Positions 1-11,636 of a stretch of 47,056 nt of DNA are shown in pieces; position 1 is the stretch's first letter; each line of letters begins with the position of its first letter. The translations under genes were made by a program, and so were the position numbers. This DNA comes from Pyrrhoderma lamaoense (Eukaryota; Basidiomycota; Agaricomycetes; Hymenochaetales; Hymenochaetaceae). The notes under the pieces are model-generated. The model searched no databases, was not told the origin of the DNA, and saw only the letters and a program-made list of their open reading frames with translations. The stretch is taken from assembly GCA_002794735.1 (NCBI GenBank), contig NBAZ01000053.1, forward strand, positions 1 to 47,056, given 5' to 3'.

Positions 1-1233
1 CCGACGGTTTGAATCAGAATAAGAAGCTATCGCTGATATATTACAATTGACATATGCTTAGGGCTGAGAAGTTCAAGGTCCTCAGAAGACGTCGAGAAAT
101 AGCCATATGGAGTTTAAGCTGCACCTATGAGGTACAGAAATAACCCCATTTTGTAGATCGGAATAGGAGTAAATCACTTCAGCGGTAAGAGGTGCTTCCA
201 TGCAAAGACCTCGAGTTCAAGGGCACGCGCATATTCATAGTGGCGCATACAATCTCCCCAGATATGGCAACATGGACAAAAGTTTAAGAAAACTCACACT
301 TGAGAACATATGCGTGATCGGGCTGGTAACCTTGATGCTCAACAAGCCAGCAACGCAAAGCAGGAACCCAAAAATACCAGTAACGATACTTCCCCAGAAG
401 AAAACGTGTCCATTCCACGGTTGGCCTCCAGAGCCTTCCGCGAGAAGTTCCATAACACGGAAGGGTTCTCCCTTTAACAGAACAAACGGAGCAAAGAAGG
501 GCCGCAGAACCAAGTTTGTCCAGTAAGCGAGTTGGATTGTACTTCCGGAGCAATGTGGGAGCGAAGATTTGATGAGGACGGAGTGAATGCGATGAAGAGG
601 GCAGAGAAGAGACCGTAGATGAGAGAGATGAGTCCGGAGAATGCGTAGCGCCTGAGACTGCTCCGACCAAGGATGCCGGTGTCAATGAAAATGAGAGTGA
701 GGAAAACGAAGGTGGGGTTACGCCGACGAGAACCCGATTGTAACAATCCGGCAGCGATCAGGACACGAACGGACGGTGAAGACCGCGTGGCGAAAGAGGA
801 AACACCGATTGTTAACGGTAAAGTCATCCCGCGAGCAATCTATACATTATAAGATTTAGCACAAAAGGTAGAAGAGGCCAAACTATAAAAAAGAGAATGC
901 TTCGTACCTGGAAGAAGCTTGCTTCGACATCACGCAAGCAGAGAGTATTAAACACAAGACCGACGATATTCACAATGATAACAGGAGCAAGTTTTTTCGC
1001 AGTAGCAAAGTCAAGTCGGGGAATTTCGATCTTGGGGACAGAAGAGCAGAAAGATGGAGAAGAAAGACAGCTATGATGAGCTGAATGAAGAGGAAAAGGA
1101 GGGGAAGATCAGGCGACGAGTTAAGCACGGCTTTGTTGACGAAGACCATGACCAGAGCAGCACCCATATAAAATGAGACGACCGATGCAATCTGCATGGT
1201 CGTCGGCGCCGGTTGATGACTTGAGGGACTCAT
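1..1233 (-). pseudogene. SLC35/GDP-sugar-type (triose-phosphate translocator superfamily) transporter, frame-broken and running off the window start
   Basis: This looks like a multi-pass Golgi/ER nucleotide-sugar transporter of the drug/metabolite transporter fold, nearest in style to fungal GDP-fucose-transporter-like proteins. Translation starts at the ATG ending at 1233 (MSPSSHQPAP). Recognisable segments follow in order: FYMGAALVMVFVNKAVL, IPRLDFATAKKLAPVIIVN, NTLCLRDVEASFFQ, IARGMTLPLTIGVSS, LISLIYGLFSALFIA, IHSVLIKSSLPHCSG, LAYWTN, and GIFGFLLCVAGLLSIKVTS. One clean intron spans 840-907 (GTACGA...ATAG). A second donor (GTGAGT) lies at 292-297, and I cannot trace the last exon beyond it. 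The segments lie in different frames, with about five one-base slips near 1031-1050, 745-751, 725-734, 650-685 and 585-592. All run in the same direction and no nonsense codon lies between them. It is either a decaying gene or consensus indel error. The family assignment is firmer than the exact substrate. Confidence 0.72.
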
Positions 1234-4200
1234 CGTTGCTTTCTGTCTGCTCTTTTGCTAGTCAATTATGGTCCGTCTCCTTTCTCTGACAACGTGCTGC
1301 GCCCTGCTGCGAAGAGGTAAAAGTGTGAAAAGGAAAAAAATGAAAAAAGGGGGAAACTTTGAAGGAAACGTACGGGGAGATGAACTGAATGCGCATTTAA
1401 GTAGCCGTCGGACAAGCCAAAATGGGCATTCGGCTACAAACTCCGCTTGATCATCATCATCCCTCTCATATTATAAATAGATCCCCCTTCCTTAAACGTC
1501 TTCTACTCCGTACCTTAATCAACCCCTTCTCCCTCTCCGTTCTATATACGCCCTATCTTCAAAGCCTGTCTCTATGCTATTCAGAATGGTATAATCTCGT
1601 GGGTCCTATTCACCCCCAAGATATCTGATGTTCGTACCGATAACACTTTTCTCGACGAAATCGTGTATACAACGTGTACACTAATACTAAGTTACAGCTT
1701 AACAAGGAAAAGAGTTATGAAACCCTGAGCTAGTATTCAATCACAGGGATCTGATTCATAACAAGATGCTTCCGATACTACTTAGATCCTGCCTTTGCCT
1801 CATGTAGCTTCGAATATTCCAGATAGCTGCATACCTCCCCCAAGACTCGGTCATGGTCAATCATTAATTTAGGAGAGTGCTGTTATCTCGCTTTCATGAT
1901 TCAGAAGGGGAAAAAAAATAAACAAAATTGAAGTAAAAGATCTTGTGAGTACAAAATCAAGTGTCGAGTGATGCTTACTTTTTTTGAGTTTCTAGTGGTA
2001 CGGGAAAAAGGTCGAGCCGAGTAATCTCTCTCTCGTTTTGATACTCCCCCTTTTTCTACAGATAGACAAGGAGACGACTAAAACACTTTCATACACAACA
2101 AACGCGTACAGCTAATAATTTATCTTATTCTGCTCGTCTAGGATTAACAGAACGTACAAAAGTATATTTTTCAACCTTCTGAACACCCCTCCCTTCGTCT
2201 ACTTACTTGAATTCACAATTCTTCTGGTAGATTCTCAAATCTCGACTTGTTTAACTCAACTAAGTTATCAATGATCGAAAAGTTGCAAGTTAGGGGGAGA
2301 ACTCAGAGGCACCACCATACTCCTATAAAGGTCTCTTATTTCCCGATCAGTTCTCGCATTTTAGCAAGGCAACTATAAGAATGTAAGGGGGGAAAAAAAT
2401 TGTTTATCGACATGGTGAATGAATGTTAAAAGAATGAAGAAAGATATGTATCTCGTGTTTCTTGATGATTAAAGAAAAAAGTACGGCTATCATCGTCTCT
2501 GATTGATTCTTCATTTGAGAGGGGGGAGGCGTATGGAGGTTGGCACTCACCATTATAAAACAAGAGCTGATCTAGCAACAGATTTTCTTCTTGTGATAAT
2601 TTAAAAGTGACAGGACAGGTCACGGATAGGTGATTAAAAGTACATCTTTAGAGAAAATAATGGAATCAGCTTATAGTGTTTCCCTCTCTTCGAGATAGGT
2701 TGATTGATTGATTGGTTGATAAATACTTTGTGTTTGGAACAAGAGTGTTGTAAACGCCGTAGAGCCCGATCTCGAGTCCAGTGATTTACACAAGTTGATA
2801 TTGTGATACTAAACGTTAGAACTTGAACAGGTAACAAGCACGATAAGAATGTAAATGAATCACTACGTTTCGTGTATAATGATTGCCAGAAGTGAACTTT
2901 GGTAACTTGAGACAACAACGCCCCCGCTTTGGACTTATTCCTCTTCTTCTTCCTCTTCTTCTTCTAATTATAACCCTCCCTGACAACCTTTAAGTCTGTG
3001 TATCAGAGATTTCAACTCCCGTTTTTTTATCTTTTCTTTTTGTGGATCTCTCGATCAAATTATTACCTTTTCAACGTTTTTTTTTTGCATCATCTTTCCG
3101 GAGGGGTGGGGGCTATCAAACAACGTATAAGATGTACAATGTATATGTACAATGTACATTATGCTAGATCATCAACTTTGATGACGCACACAACGACAAC
3201 AGCAACAACAACAGAAATAACAACAACGAAATAGAAGACTGATTTCTGTGAAGTCACATATGGGTGTCTACGTCCCATCCATCATTCTTCTTTATACCTT
3301 ATATCAGGTTACACCCCTAAAAACGGATAGAATCGCGCCACACAAACACTTATGTGTGACATTGTGAGTGCACACCCTCTTCGTGTATAGATACTTATAC
3401 TATTTCCTGAGACGTGTTACAGGATACAGGATACAGGAGGGGTTACTTCTTGCTTCTTCCCTGTGTCCCCTATTTGAGCTCAGTCTCCAGTCTCTGGACG
3501 GATACTTTGGGGGTATGAATGTATCAACGAACACACTCATTTTGAGGAAAAAAAAAGGAAAACGTTTTAGGATATATCAAGAGAAGAGAGGTGGTAGGTC
3601 CATCTTGGTTTTTTTACTTGTAACAGCTTCGGAGGAGAGGATGAGACGCGGCCCGCACGCAGGTTTGAAAAGGAAAACGAAGGGGTTTGAAGATTGTATA
3701 GTATACTTGTATACTTACTATATACGACTCCCCCTCCCCCCTTCCGCATCTGTCGCAATCGTGGCAACAGTAGCATCTGAGGTGTCTCCTTATGTACATG
3801 TACACACCCACAACGAAACGAGATATCCTTACCTAAATCTGTTATAGTGCTATCTCGCGCAGCTGAACAGGAAGGGGGAGGTGGGGGAAGAACATGCAAA
3901 AAAACCCCTCTGATGTATGATGTATATGATTTATGGAATTAATCAAGATGTTATAAAAGCAACTACATGTATATTTAGTTGTTTGGGTGTATTCTGCAGT
4001 TACTCTTGCGGTAATAATACTTCTAAAATTGATAATAATTTCAACTTTCTCTATACATGATGCACTCCGTGCTAGAATCCTAGGGAGGGCAAAAGTCGGG
4101 TGTTACGAAGATTCGTCAATAATTTATTTGAGTTATTATATTATAATTAACTTGTAATTGTAATACTGTCTGTACAGATGGGGACCAGTTCCGATTACAA

Positions 4201-7017
4201 CATAAGTATATAATTCAAATAGTATTAGTATTAGTATTAGTAATAAGAGAGCGCTCTAGGATGGGGTGGATCAAAACACATGCTAGGATAATTGAGATCT
4301 AGATGGGAAGAGATCCGAACGAGAGAGAGAGAGAGAAAAAAAGAAGGTGACTTGGCCCCAGGGCTCGAAAACGGAATATGTGGCGCCAGTCTTTACTCTA
4401 AAAGCGAGTATCCTTTGTCCCCCCTAGGTGGGTGGACCTCGAAACTTATTTCAAAGAAGGAAATTTCATTCAGGATAAAGTGTTGTTCCGGAAAAGAAAT
4501 AATAATAATAATAATAATCAATTAATATTTATATGTGTGTGGAAATTAATCAAATAATCAACGTTTTAAAACTTCCACACCATCCCCGAGTTCAAAGTTG
4601 TGGAGCCCTCTTGTCCCAAAATTTACCATTTTTACTACACACATAAATGTGACACGTAACACAACCTCATCCCGCTCCTCTCCGCCAAGGAGTGGGGGAG
4701 CGGAGGGAAGGACCGAGGGGGGGGGGGAGTGTGACGGGATGTAATGATGGATGACGTGTGACGTGGTGTGTGTATGGGTGGGACTTGTGGGACAATGGGA
4801 TGGGGAAGGGACCCGAAAAAATGAATTGAATTGATAAATTGGAAAATAAAATAAAATAAAATAAAGGGAGGTGTCTCGAATCTTCCCGTTTATGCGGGGT
4901 TCTCGGGAAGATGAACCGTCAGCGCATATACAGTTACATGGATGTGGTCGAGTCGCTACGATTAGATAAATTATAACAATCGCATCGCGAACACCCTCTA
5001 TTAACTACTAATTGAATACACGCATTTCTAGTAATGGCATGTGGTTGTGGTCGTGCGCTTACTAGTTCAGGAGTCACTCCTAAACTCCTATAATCACCTA
5101 AATTGTCTCTCTTCTATTCTAATTCTTTCACTTTCTCGAAAAGAGCAACTCTTACTAACTACATGCTCGCCCTACTATTCTCATGCACAACTAGTTCGAT
5201 AAATTCTTTTAAAATAAAGGTTGTTTGACAACCTCCCCCCCTCCCAGAACTAACTAGAAAAAACTAATCATAACTAAGATCATTGGGGCCAAGCGCCCCT
5301 TTCCGAGATTATTCAATGGCTTAGGGATCTAGGCTAGGGGAACCCGATAATTCAAGTCAAGTCAAGAGTCATCTCTTTATCTCATTTTTTTTTTTCATCT
5401 TCTTAATCATCATTTAGCTTCTTTTTAAATGTATCTCGCAAATGATGACTTGTGATCAATCCCCTACCTGATAACTCACACTCATCAAAAATAAAAACTT
5501 ACAAATAAATAAATAAAAAAATAACCGGAGTCAAATGGTAGACGTGTGGAAATGCAACCCACCCCCCGTATGACTAGTATACCATCATTAATGAGTTATA
5601 TCGTAATCATATAGCTCTGAACGTCCGCACCGCACACCTAACACCCCCTTCACTTCTTTCTAAATAGGTTTCTTGTCCGTGCGTTACTTACTAACGCCCT
5701 ACCTAAACTCACTCACACGACGAAATATTACAAGATGAGTAAGTAAGTTGAGAAAAAGAATTTAAAAAAAACTTGTTAGGTCCAACTTACCCGGAGCCGT
5801 GTCTACTACGGTCTGGTGTCTGTGTCTGTGTCTGTGTCATACATATATGTTAAGATGAATTACAAAACAAAAACGATAAAGGTCCGATGCTCTCCCTCTC
5901 CCGATCGGAGTCCCAGCTCTCTCTCTAAGAGCAAAATAAAAATAAAATAAAGTAGCATTCATGTCTCATCAAAACTCATCATTAACTCATCCCCATCCCT
6001 ATCCATCCATTCCCATAAATAAATCGGAATCATCATTCACTGATCTAGATTTTTCTTATAATGATAATCCATTTTATTCCCTATCATTTTCTCATTATTC
6101 GGACTAAAAAGACATAATCATACATATGTATATATTTAATATGAATCGGACAATTGTGCTTTTTTCTTTTCTTTGTTTTGTCAAATCAAAAAAGAAGGGG
6201 CAAACCGTTCCCCTTCTCTCTTGTTTCTTTTTTTTTCTTTTTCTGTAGAATATCATATCTAGTTTCTTAACTAGTGCTAAGATAAAGCCTATCATCCCTT
6301 TGTAACAAAGAAGGGAAGGGGGGACCCAAGAAAAGTATACACGCGAGACACGTCCAAATAACCACACAAAAAAACACAAAACACAAAGGGGGGAGAGAAA
6401 AGAAAAAGAGTGATTATAAGTACTAATAAGAAGCGCCCAATAGAAAAGAAGAATAATGTGTCACGGAGAAAAGAATGAAAAGTATGATAAAGAAGAATAT
6501 CAAGTGTCCGAGATAGAGGGATTATTAGTGATGATGCATAGTCTCCGATCTATGGATTATTTGCGAGTCGCGGAGAAGATGAGAAAAGTATGACGTGAAA
6601 GGAGAATCTCGAGAGAGAAAAAAAGGAAACTTTTTTAGGTGTACCGGTAATGTAGAGATTTCATGTGATGATACAGCAGTACAAGATGGAGCGAGAAGAA
6701 ATAGAAGAAGAAAATGATGCATGGTATGAGTTGATGTTGGATAGGAGATATGGAAAAGAAGAAAAAAAGAGCATGATGCAAAGCAGATGGGCGCCGATGT
6801 AAAAGTATACGCAGGATCATTTGTTGGAATAGAAAAGGAGAAAAAAAAAGTATATGCGGAAGAAGAAGAAGAAATAAGGGGGGTGAAACAGTAACAAGAG
6901 ATTTGAATGCATGAATCAGAGGAAAATAATGAGAAAACCGATAGTACAGGAGATGAGGAGAAGAGTACAACTTTGATGAGCGCTAGACTCTGAATTGATC
7001 GATTGAAGTGTTTGATA
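1234..7017. other. Long gene-poor intergenic region rich in simple sequence
   Basis: I find no supported gene in this 5.8 kb. It carries pyrimidine-rich runs, A/T homopolymers, (TAT)/(AAT) repeats near 4220-4245 and 4499-4519, a GAGA run at 4321-4334, an 11-G run near 4718-4728, AAAAT repeats near 4844-4864, and TGTCTG repeats at 5817-5838. Short frames exist but are low-complexity or lack any family-like sequence. Part of it may be the promoter of the transporter at its left and the 3' UTR of the cyclin at its right. Confidence 0.6.
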
Positions 7018-8530
7018 CTACACATGTATCGCGGACGGCGGTGGCATGGAAGGAAGGTAGGAAGGATAGAGATCTGTCGCCGTACCGCGCTTATGCTTAT
7101 ATGCGTTCAAGTCGCGTAATACAGCCTGATGAATATACTCGGGTGGCTGGAAGAAGATCTTGGGAACCTCGGGGCGCTCTCGGGTCTGAGTGCTACTAGC
7201 TGTAACAGCATTAGCGGGAGCTGGAATATGTACCGTAGAAAAAGTTATTGGCACATCGTAAGGCGAAAGCGGCGGTAAAGTGGGGAGTGGGGGAGGCGCG
7301 TTCGGAAGTGCGGCCGTACGCGGACGTGATGACACTGCTGAATTTTTCGGGACTGCAGGGAATGACTCAAGGAGCTGCAGCGGTTGATAGCCACTTGAAG
7401 TGCTAGAAACAGAAGACGAAGAACGGTGGCGCCCAATGTCATAATTGTACGCCAACTTTGGCTGACCAGGAGGGGAGTTTTGAAAAGAGATTCAGATGTT
7501 GGGAGATAGAGATATTGAAAGACATTGCTATGCGACTGCGGTGGTGTTTGAGGAGAAATGCTGATAGCTGAATCCGGCGATGAGCGTGAGCTCGATGAAC
7601 CAGAAGACGAGGCAGATGTTGGAGACTCGGAATCGTACCCAGGGGGTGGTGTACGAATACGAGACAACGGATGCAGCGTGTGGTTCGACGAATAATCTTC
7701 CACAAAACGTCTTTCCTTTCTACCCCTTCGCCGCTCCTCTTCCCCTCCATCCACCTCCATCTCCATTGCAGACTTTGTACGCTTCCGTCTTTCCAATCGC
7801 TCCCTCCCAACCTCAGCCCAAATCTCCCGGACTTCCTGTAAGCTCACGGACTTTTTCGTCTCGCGCGCAGGGAGCTTCAAAACGCCCGCCTGGACCATAT
7901 GCTCGCATTCACACACAAGATCCTCCTCAATAACAGCCAGCTGCCATGCCAAAATGGAGAGAAACTCGCGTTCGATCCGATGAACGTCATGCGTCGAAAA
8001 GAAACGTGAGCACGTAGACCAGTGTGTGTTCTTGAGCGAAGCGTCGTTCAAGTATTTGCTTGCCACAATGAGAGCACCGAGAAAGATACGGTGGTTTGCA
8101 AAATCTGATTACAACAAAGACAAGTAGTGTAGCATTAGTAAATTAGATTTCAAAGGGAAAAGAATAAAGTACGGCCACTTACGTGAGTCAGTCACTAACA
8201 GTTTTGATTTTGCGCGCCTGATGTAGACAAGAGCTCCGATCACGGAGCTGAGAGTACACCCACTGCGCTGAACGACATAGGACACAAAGGCAGTGAGAGC
8301 TTTGCGGTCCGAAGTTTGTCTTCTCGGGTGGACCTTTGCATGAGCAGGGCCTTGAGAAGTGGCAGATACCGCAAACTGTACGGTGTCGAGTACGGCGTTG
8401 ACGAGGTAGTCGATGACTGGCTGCGTGATCTTTCCGGAGACGAGGGATGGCAGGTCGTTGGGTAGAAGACGGGAGGCGGAGTCGTGATGAGTGACGACGG
8501 GGACGGGTGCCAATAAGTGGTGGAGTTCAT
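7018..8530 (-). CDS. Pcl1/Pho80-type cyclin (Pho85 CDK partner), two or three exons, start uncertain
   Basis: A cyclin-box protein of the fungal PCL family, expected to bind a Pho85-like kinase and act in G1 entry or morphogenesis. Exon 1 runs down to 8183 and encodes ITQPVIDYLVNAVLDTVQ and SVIGALVYIRRAKSK. A clean intron follows at 8105-8182 (GTAAGT, ACTAAT branch, CAG). Exon 2 continues the box with ANHRIFLGALIVASKYLND, NTHWSTCSRFFS and REFLSILAWQLAV. The C-terminal tail is Ser/Pro-rich and ends at the TAG at 7018. Two oddities occur. The frame has no ATG: the nearest one, at 8528-8530, is one base out of phase, and a stop lies upstream near 8580. Near 7460-7480 the frame changes from SESLFK to NSPPGQPKLAYNYD; a weak 62-bp intron (GTCTTT...GTCAG) or a one-base slip would explain it. 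The family is clear but the gene model is not. Confidence 0.8.
8105..8182 (-). other. Intron of the cyclin gene
   Basis: The donor GTAAGT, a TACTAATGC branch site and a CAG acceptor bound a 78-bp intron. Splicing restores the cyclin box as TDSHFANHRIFLG, which confirms the boundary. Confidence 0.88.
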
Positions 8531-11525
8531 TGCGGACGGTGTTTGGGGCAGCGAGAATGAAGTGGCATTTTTGTATTTATAACGAATTTGAGACCGAAGC
8601 AGGAAGAAAGGCTCAAATTCGATGGCTGTGGCGAGTCATTCCGCAAGTCCCTGACACACGACTTGAGGGGTATCAGAATGCATCCGAATAAAGAAAGACG
8701 TATTTCCATATACGGGGTATGCAGTGGTTCGAAAATGCACCGAATGAAATTTCCTGATCTGTCGCTTTGATCGTCGCTTCATGCGGCCGGTACATGTCAC
8801 GCCGAGGCCCGATATGACCAGCTGCGCGAACCTCGGCGGCCAAGGGCCGTGTGCGGAGAGCCGACTCTGTCTGGGAACTGCCTACTGTGCCAGGCCCAGT
8901 CACAGCAGCGCAGTCACTCGTCCTCGTCGTCCTCGTCAAATAGTATATTTGCTAAGATCGTATTCGTATCAGTATTCGTATTGCAAAGGTGGTACACAGC
9001 TCCATAGGGCTCTTTTGTGGGATGACAGACGCCAAAATGAGGGCATGATGAGCATCATCAGCCCGAGCTTGTCTCCACAGAGCAATAAGCCAGATAAAGC
9101 GGCACTGGTCATCGTATCGCTTTGTTGTCCATCTAAAAAAGAAATCAGTTGCCGTCTTAAGCCCTTTTTGATTGATTTCTCATTTTCCGACAACTCCCTT
9201 TCTTTCCTTCTCACTCTTTTAGCCCTCTTGTATTCGCCCAACCTTAGTCCATTGAGCCACACAACACACTCCCATCTCATTCGTCAATTTAGATAATACT
9301 AGATGTTTGATCTATTCCTTTCTTTGATAGTCATGCGACAATCAGTCTTGAACCCCCCAACACAACTTGTGAGACTGACCGGGTGCTGGCTGTAACTCGG
9401 CATCATTTCATCATCAAGGGCGCGCATCTCTCCCCCTCGTTTATGCCGCATCCCGACCGCGCCGCCACGCCTAGAGTCCGAGTCCGCGCATGTCCGCATG
9501 TCCGCAGAGAAAACGTTAATAAAATTCGTGTCAGACACATTGCCGAGGGACCCAACCCGAGACTTTTTGCAAAGATGAAATGACCACTCCGGTTTGACAG
9601 TGCGAGTTGCATCGTCATCATCGTCCCTGTCTCCACCTTTACCAATTAAAAGTCCTTTTGCTAAAGTAACCTCTTTTTTCTTCTTCTTTGCTTTGCAATC
9701 ACCGATTGGTCCGAAGATCCTTTTGTTCTTATTGTACACAAACGACTAAACTTCATTCATCTCCTTAATTGTCTTATTCATCATCAAGTCAGTTGATCGC
9801 CTCACTTCAAGTCAATTCACAAACAAATATCGTGACAACCTTGAACGCGCTGGCACTGAGTTAGAAGCAAGCGATATCACTATCGAATCTCAATTTTTTC
9901 TTGCAACCACCTCTCTTAATCTATTGATAGTGATCTATTTCCCTCCCTTCTTTCTCTTTACTCGTAATCTCAACCCCAAATGCGTTAAATAGACAAATGT
10001 AGACAGGCAACGGTGGGGACAGTTGAGCTGCGCTACTCGTTCCCATCCCTCCCCAAACCCCTTCTCCCCTGTATGCTACTGATGCGATTTTCGGGTATAC
10101 TCAGGACAAGCACACAGGTCACATCTTTTTCCTTTTCCTATTTTTTGCGCCAACTAGAGAGACAAAAAGTAAATGAATCAATTACACACACACATGCACT
10201 CACATCATCCACCTCCCCTTGATATCTTTGATATCTCTTCTCATCGCCTTTACTCCAACTCTTTTTGGCTTCGTTCCAGTCTATGTGACCCCATGACATT
10301 GATGACAGTGTCTGATGTCTGATAATGAACGAAGTAACGGAAGTTCTCGCGCGCCTTTCTACACTGACTGACCTTAGCTTATCTGACTTTGACTTTGACT
10401 TCCTGATTAGTACAATAGCCTTTTATCAAATACAACAAAGCAGGTGGGGGTGATCATCATCATCCTCCTTCGATCTTTCATAAACTGATCACACACGCAT
10501 GCACACAGTGACACACATGCACTGTCTGTCAAAGACAGCGAGGGAGGGCTTGTCCTGGCTTCTTATTCCTGCTTTCTTGTCCCTCAATATCAGAAATTAC
10601 TCTAAAAGGAATATAACTACAAAGGGGGGGGGGCATTCGTTCTATTCACAAAAAACAAAAAATAAAGGCCTTTCAATTCCTTTCTCCTTTCTACCTCGCT
10701 CGGTCTTGGTCTTGGTCCTAAGAAGACTAGTTGACAACAAGTCTTAGTCTCCCCCAGCTTCTCAGGCTTCCTTCCCGTTGCTCTGTCTCCATCTCTGTTT
10801 AGACTCCCCCCACGCCCGCCCATCGCTCCCGCGCTGTTGCAAAGCCACCTACTTTTCTGTTTAGCCCCGGCACAGCTCCTCTCCCTCGGATTCTTCTTAA
10901 CTTCCTTCTTTCTCTCATAGCATATATATATATGTATATCAACCCGTTTCCGGGATCGCCTTGCCACCTCTCCCCACTCCACCCCTCTTCCCCGGCCTTT
11001 CCGGAGCTAGGGACCCCCTGTCTACGTTTAACTCTCTCTCTCGCTCGCTCGCTCGTTGCCTCTCATCTTGAAGCTGGGACCCGAGCTCGGCTGTATCCTG
11101 ATATAATAATATAATAATTCCTCCTTCACGCACATGATACAAACTCTTCCATCATACCAAGTATCTACTAACCCACCAAATCTTTCTCCCCCTCCCCTTT
11201 TCTAGATCTCTCGAACTCTTGGAGCCACTGTTGTTGGTAACCTGAGCAATGCTTTTCTAAATTAGCGACGTGGGGGGCATATACACATACAACTCATCAC
11301 GCACGCACGCACCACACCTCATATCATCATCATCATTATCAGAAATAATAGGCTGTTGTACTACCCCTTCCCTGTTCTCACTCAGCGACTGATTGACAAA
11401 CGTCAGGCGTAACGCTTTTCTAACTGATCAAAGTGGATAAATCTACGTGCGCCATCCCTATCATATATATATATCAGATGTCAGAAATCAGGAAATCTTG
11501 CTAGTTACTCCCTTTTTTTTGTTTC

Positions 11526-11555
11526 GATTTTCTTTCTAAAAAAAAAAAGAAAATC
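11526..11555. repeat. A/T hairpin: 10-bp inverted repeat
   Basis: GATTTTCTTT at 11526-11535 is matched by its exact reverse complement AAAGAAAATC at 11546-11555, with a short, mostly A loop. It could be a cruciform or terminator-like hairpin, but may also be chance in AT-rich DNA. Confidence 0.5.
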
Positions 11556-11587
11556 ATATCAGATATATGACTCTTGTACTGGTTTTA

Positions 11588-11636
11588 GATCTTCAGCTTG
11601 GGGTGGTGGGGAGGGGGGGGGCTTGATTTGAAGATC
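11588..11636. repeat. G-quadruplex-type G-tract inside an 8-bp inverted repeat
   Basis: GATCTTCA at 11588-11595 and TGAAGATC at 11629-11636 flank a run of G4, G4 and G9 blocks (11600-11621) separated by TGGT and A. The arrangement could present a quadruplex in the loop of a hairpin. This is sequence-level evidence only. Confidence 0.55.

Noticed and set aside
2426..2918. Two minus-strand frames near 2.4-2.9 kb
   Set aside because: No conserved pattern, no plausible exon partners, low-complexity flanks.
3368..3899. Frames on both strands near 3.4-3.9 kb
   Set aside because: Antisense frames of similar length with no protein-like motifs; treated as chance.
6525..7025. 166-codon minus-strand frame after the cyclin stop
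   Set aside because: Composed almost wholly of Phe/Ser/Leu from pyrimidine-rich DNA; probably 3' UTR of the cyclin.
8781..9739. Plus and minus frames of 100-170 codons upstream of the cyclin
   Set aside because: Overlapping opposite-strand frames of biased composition with no family signal.
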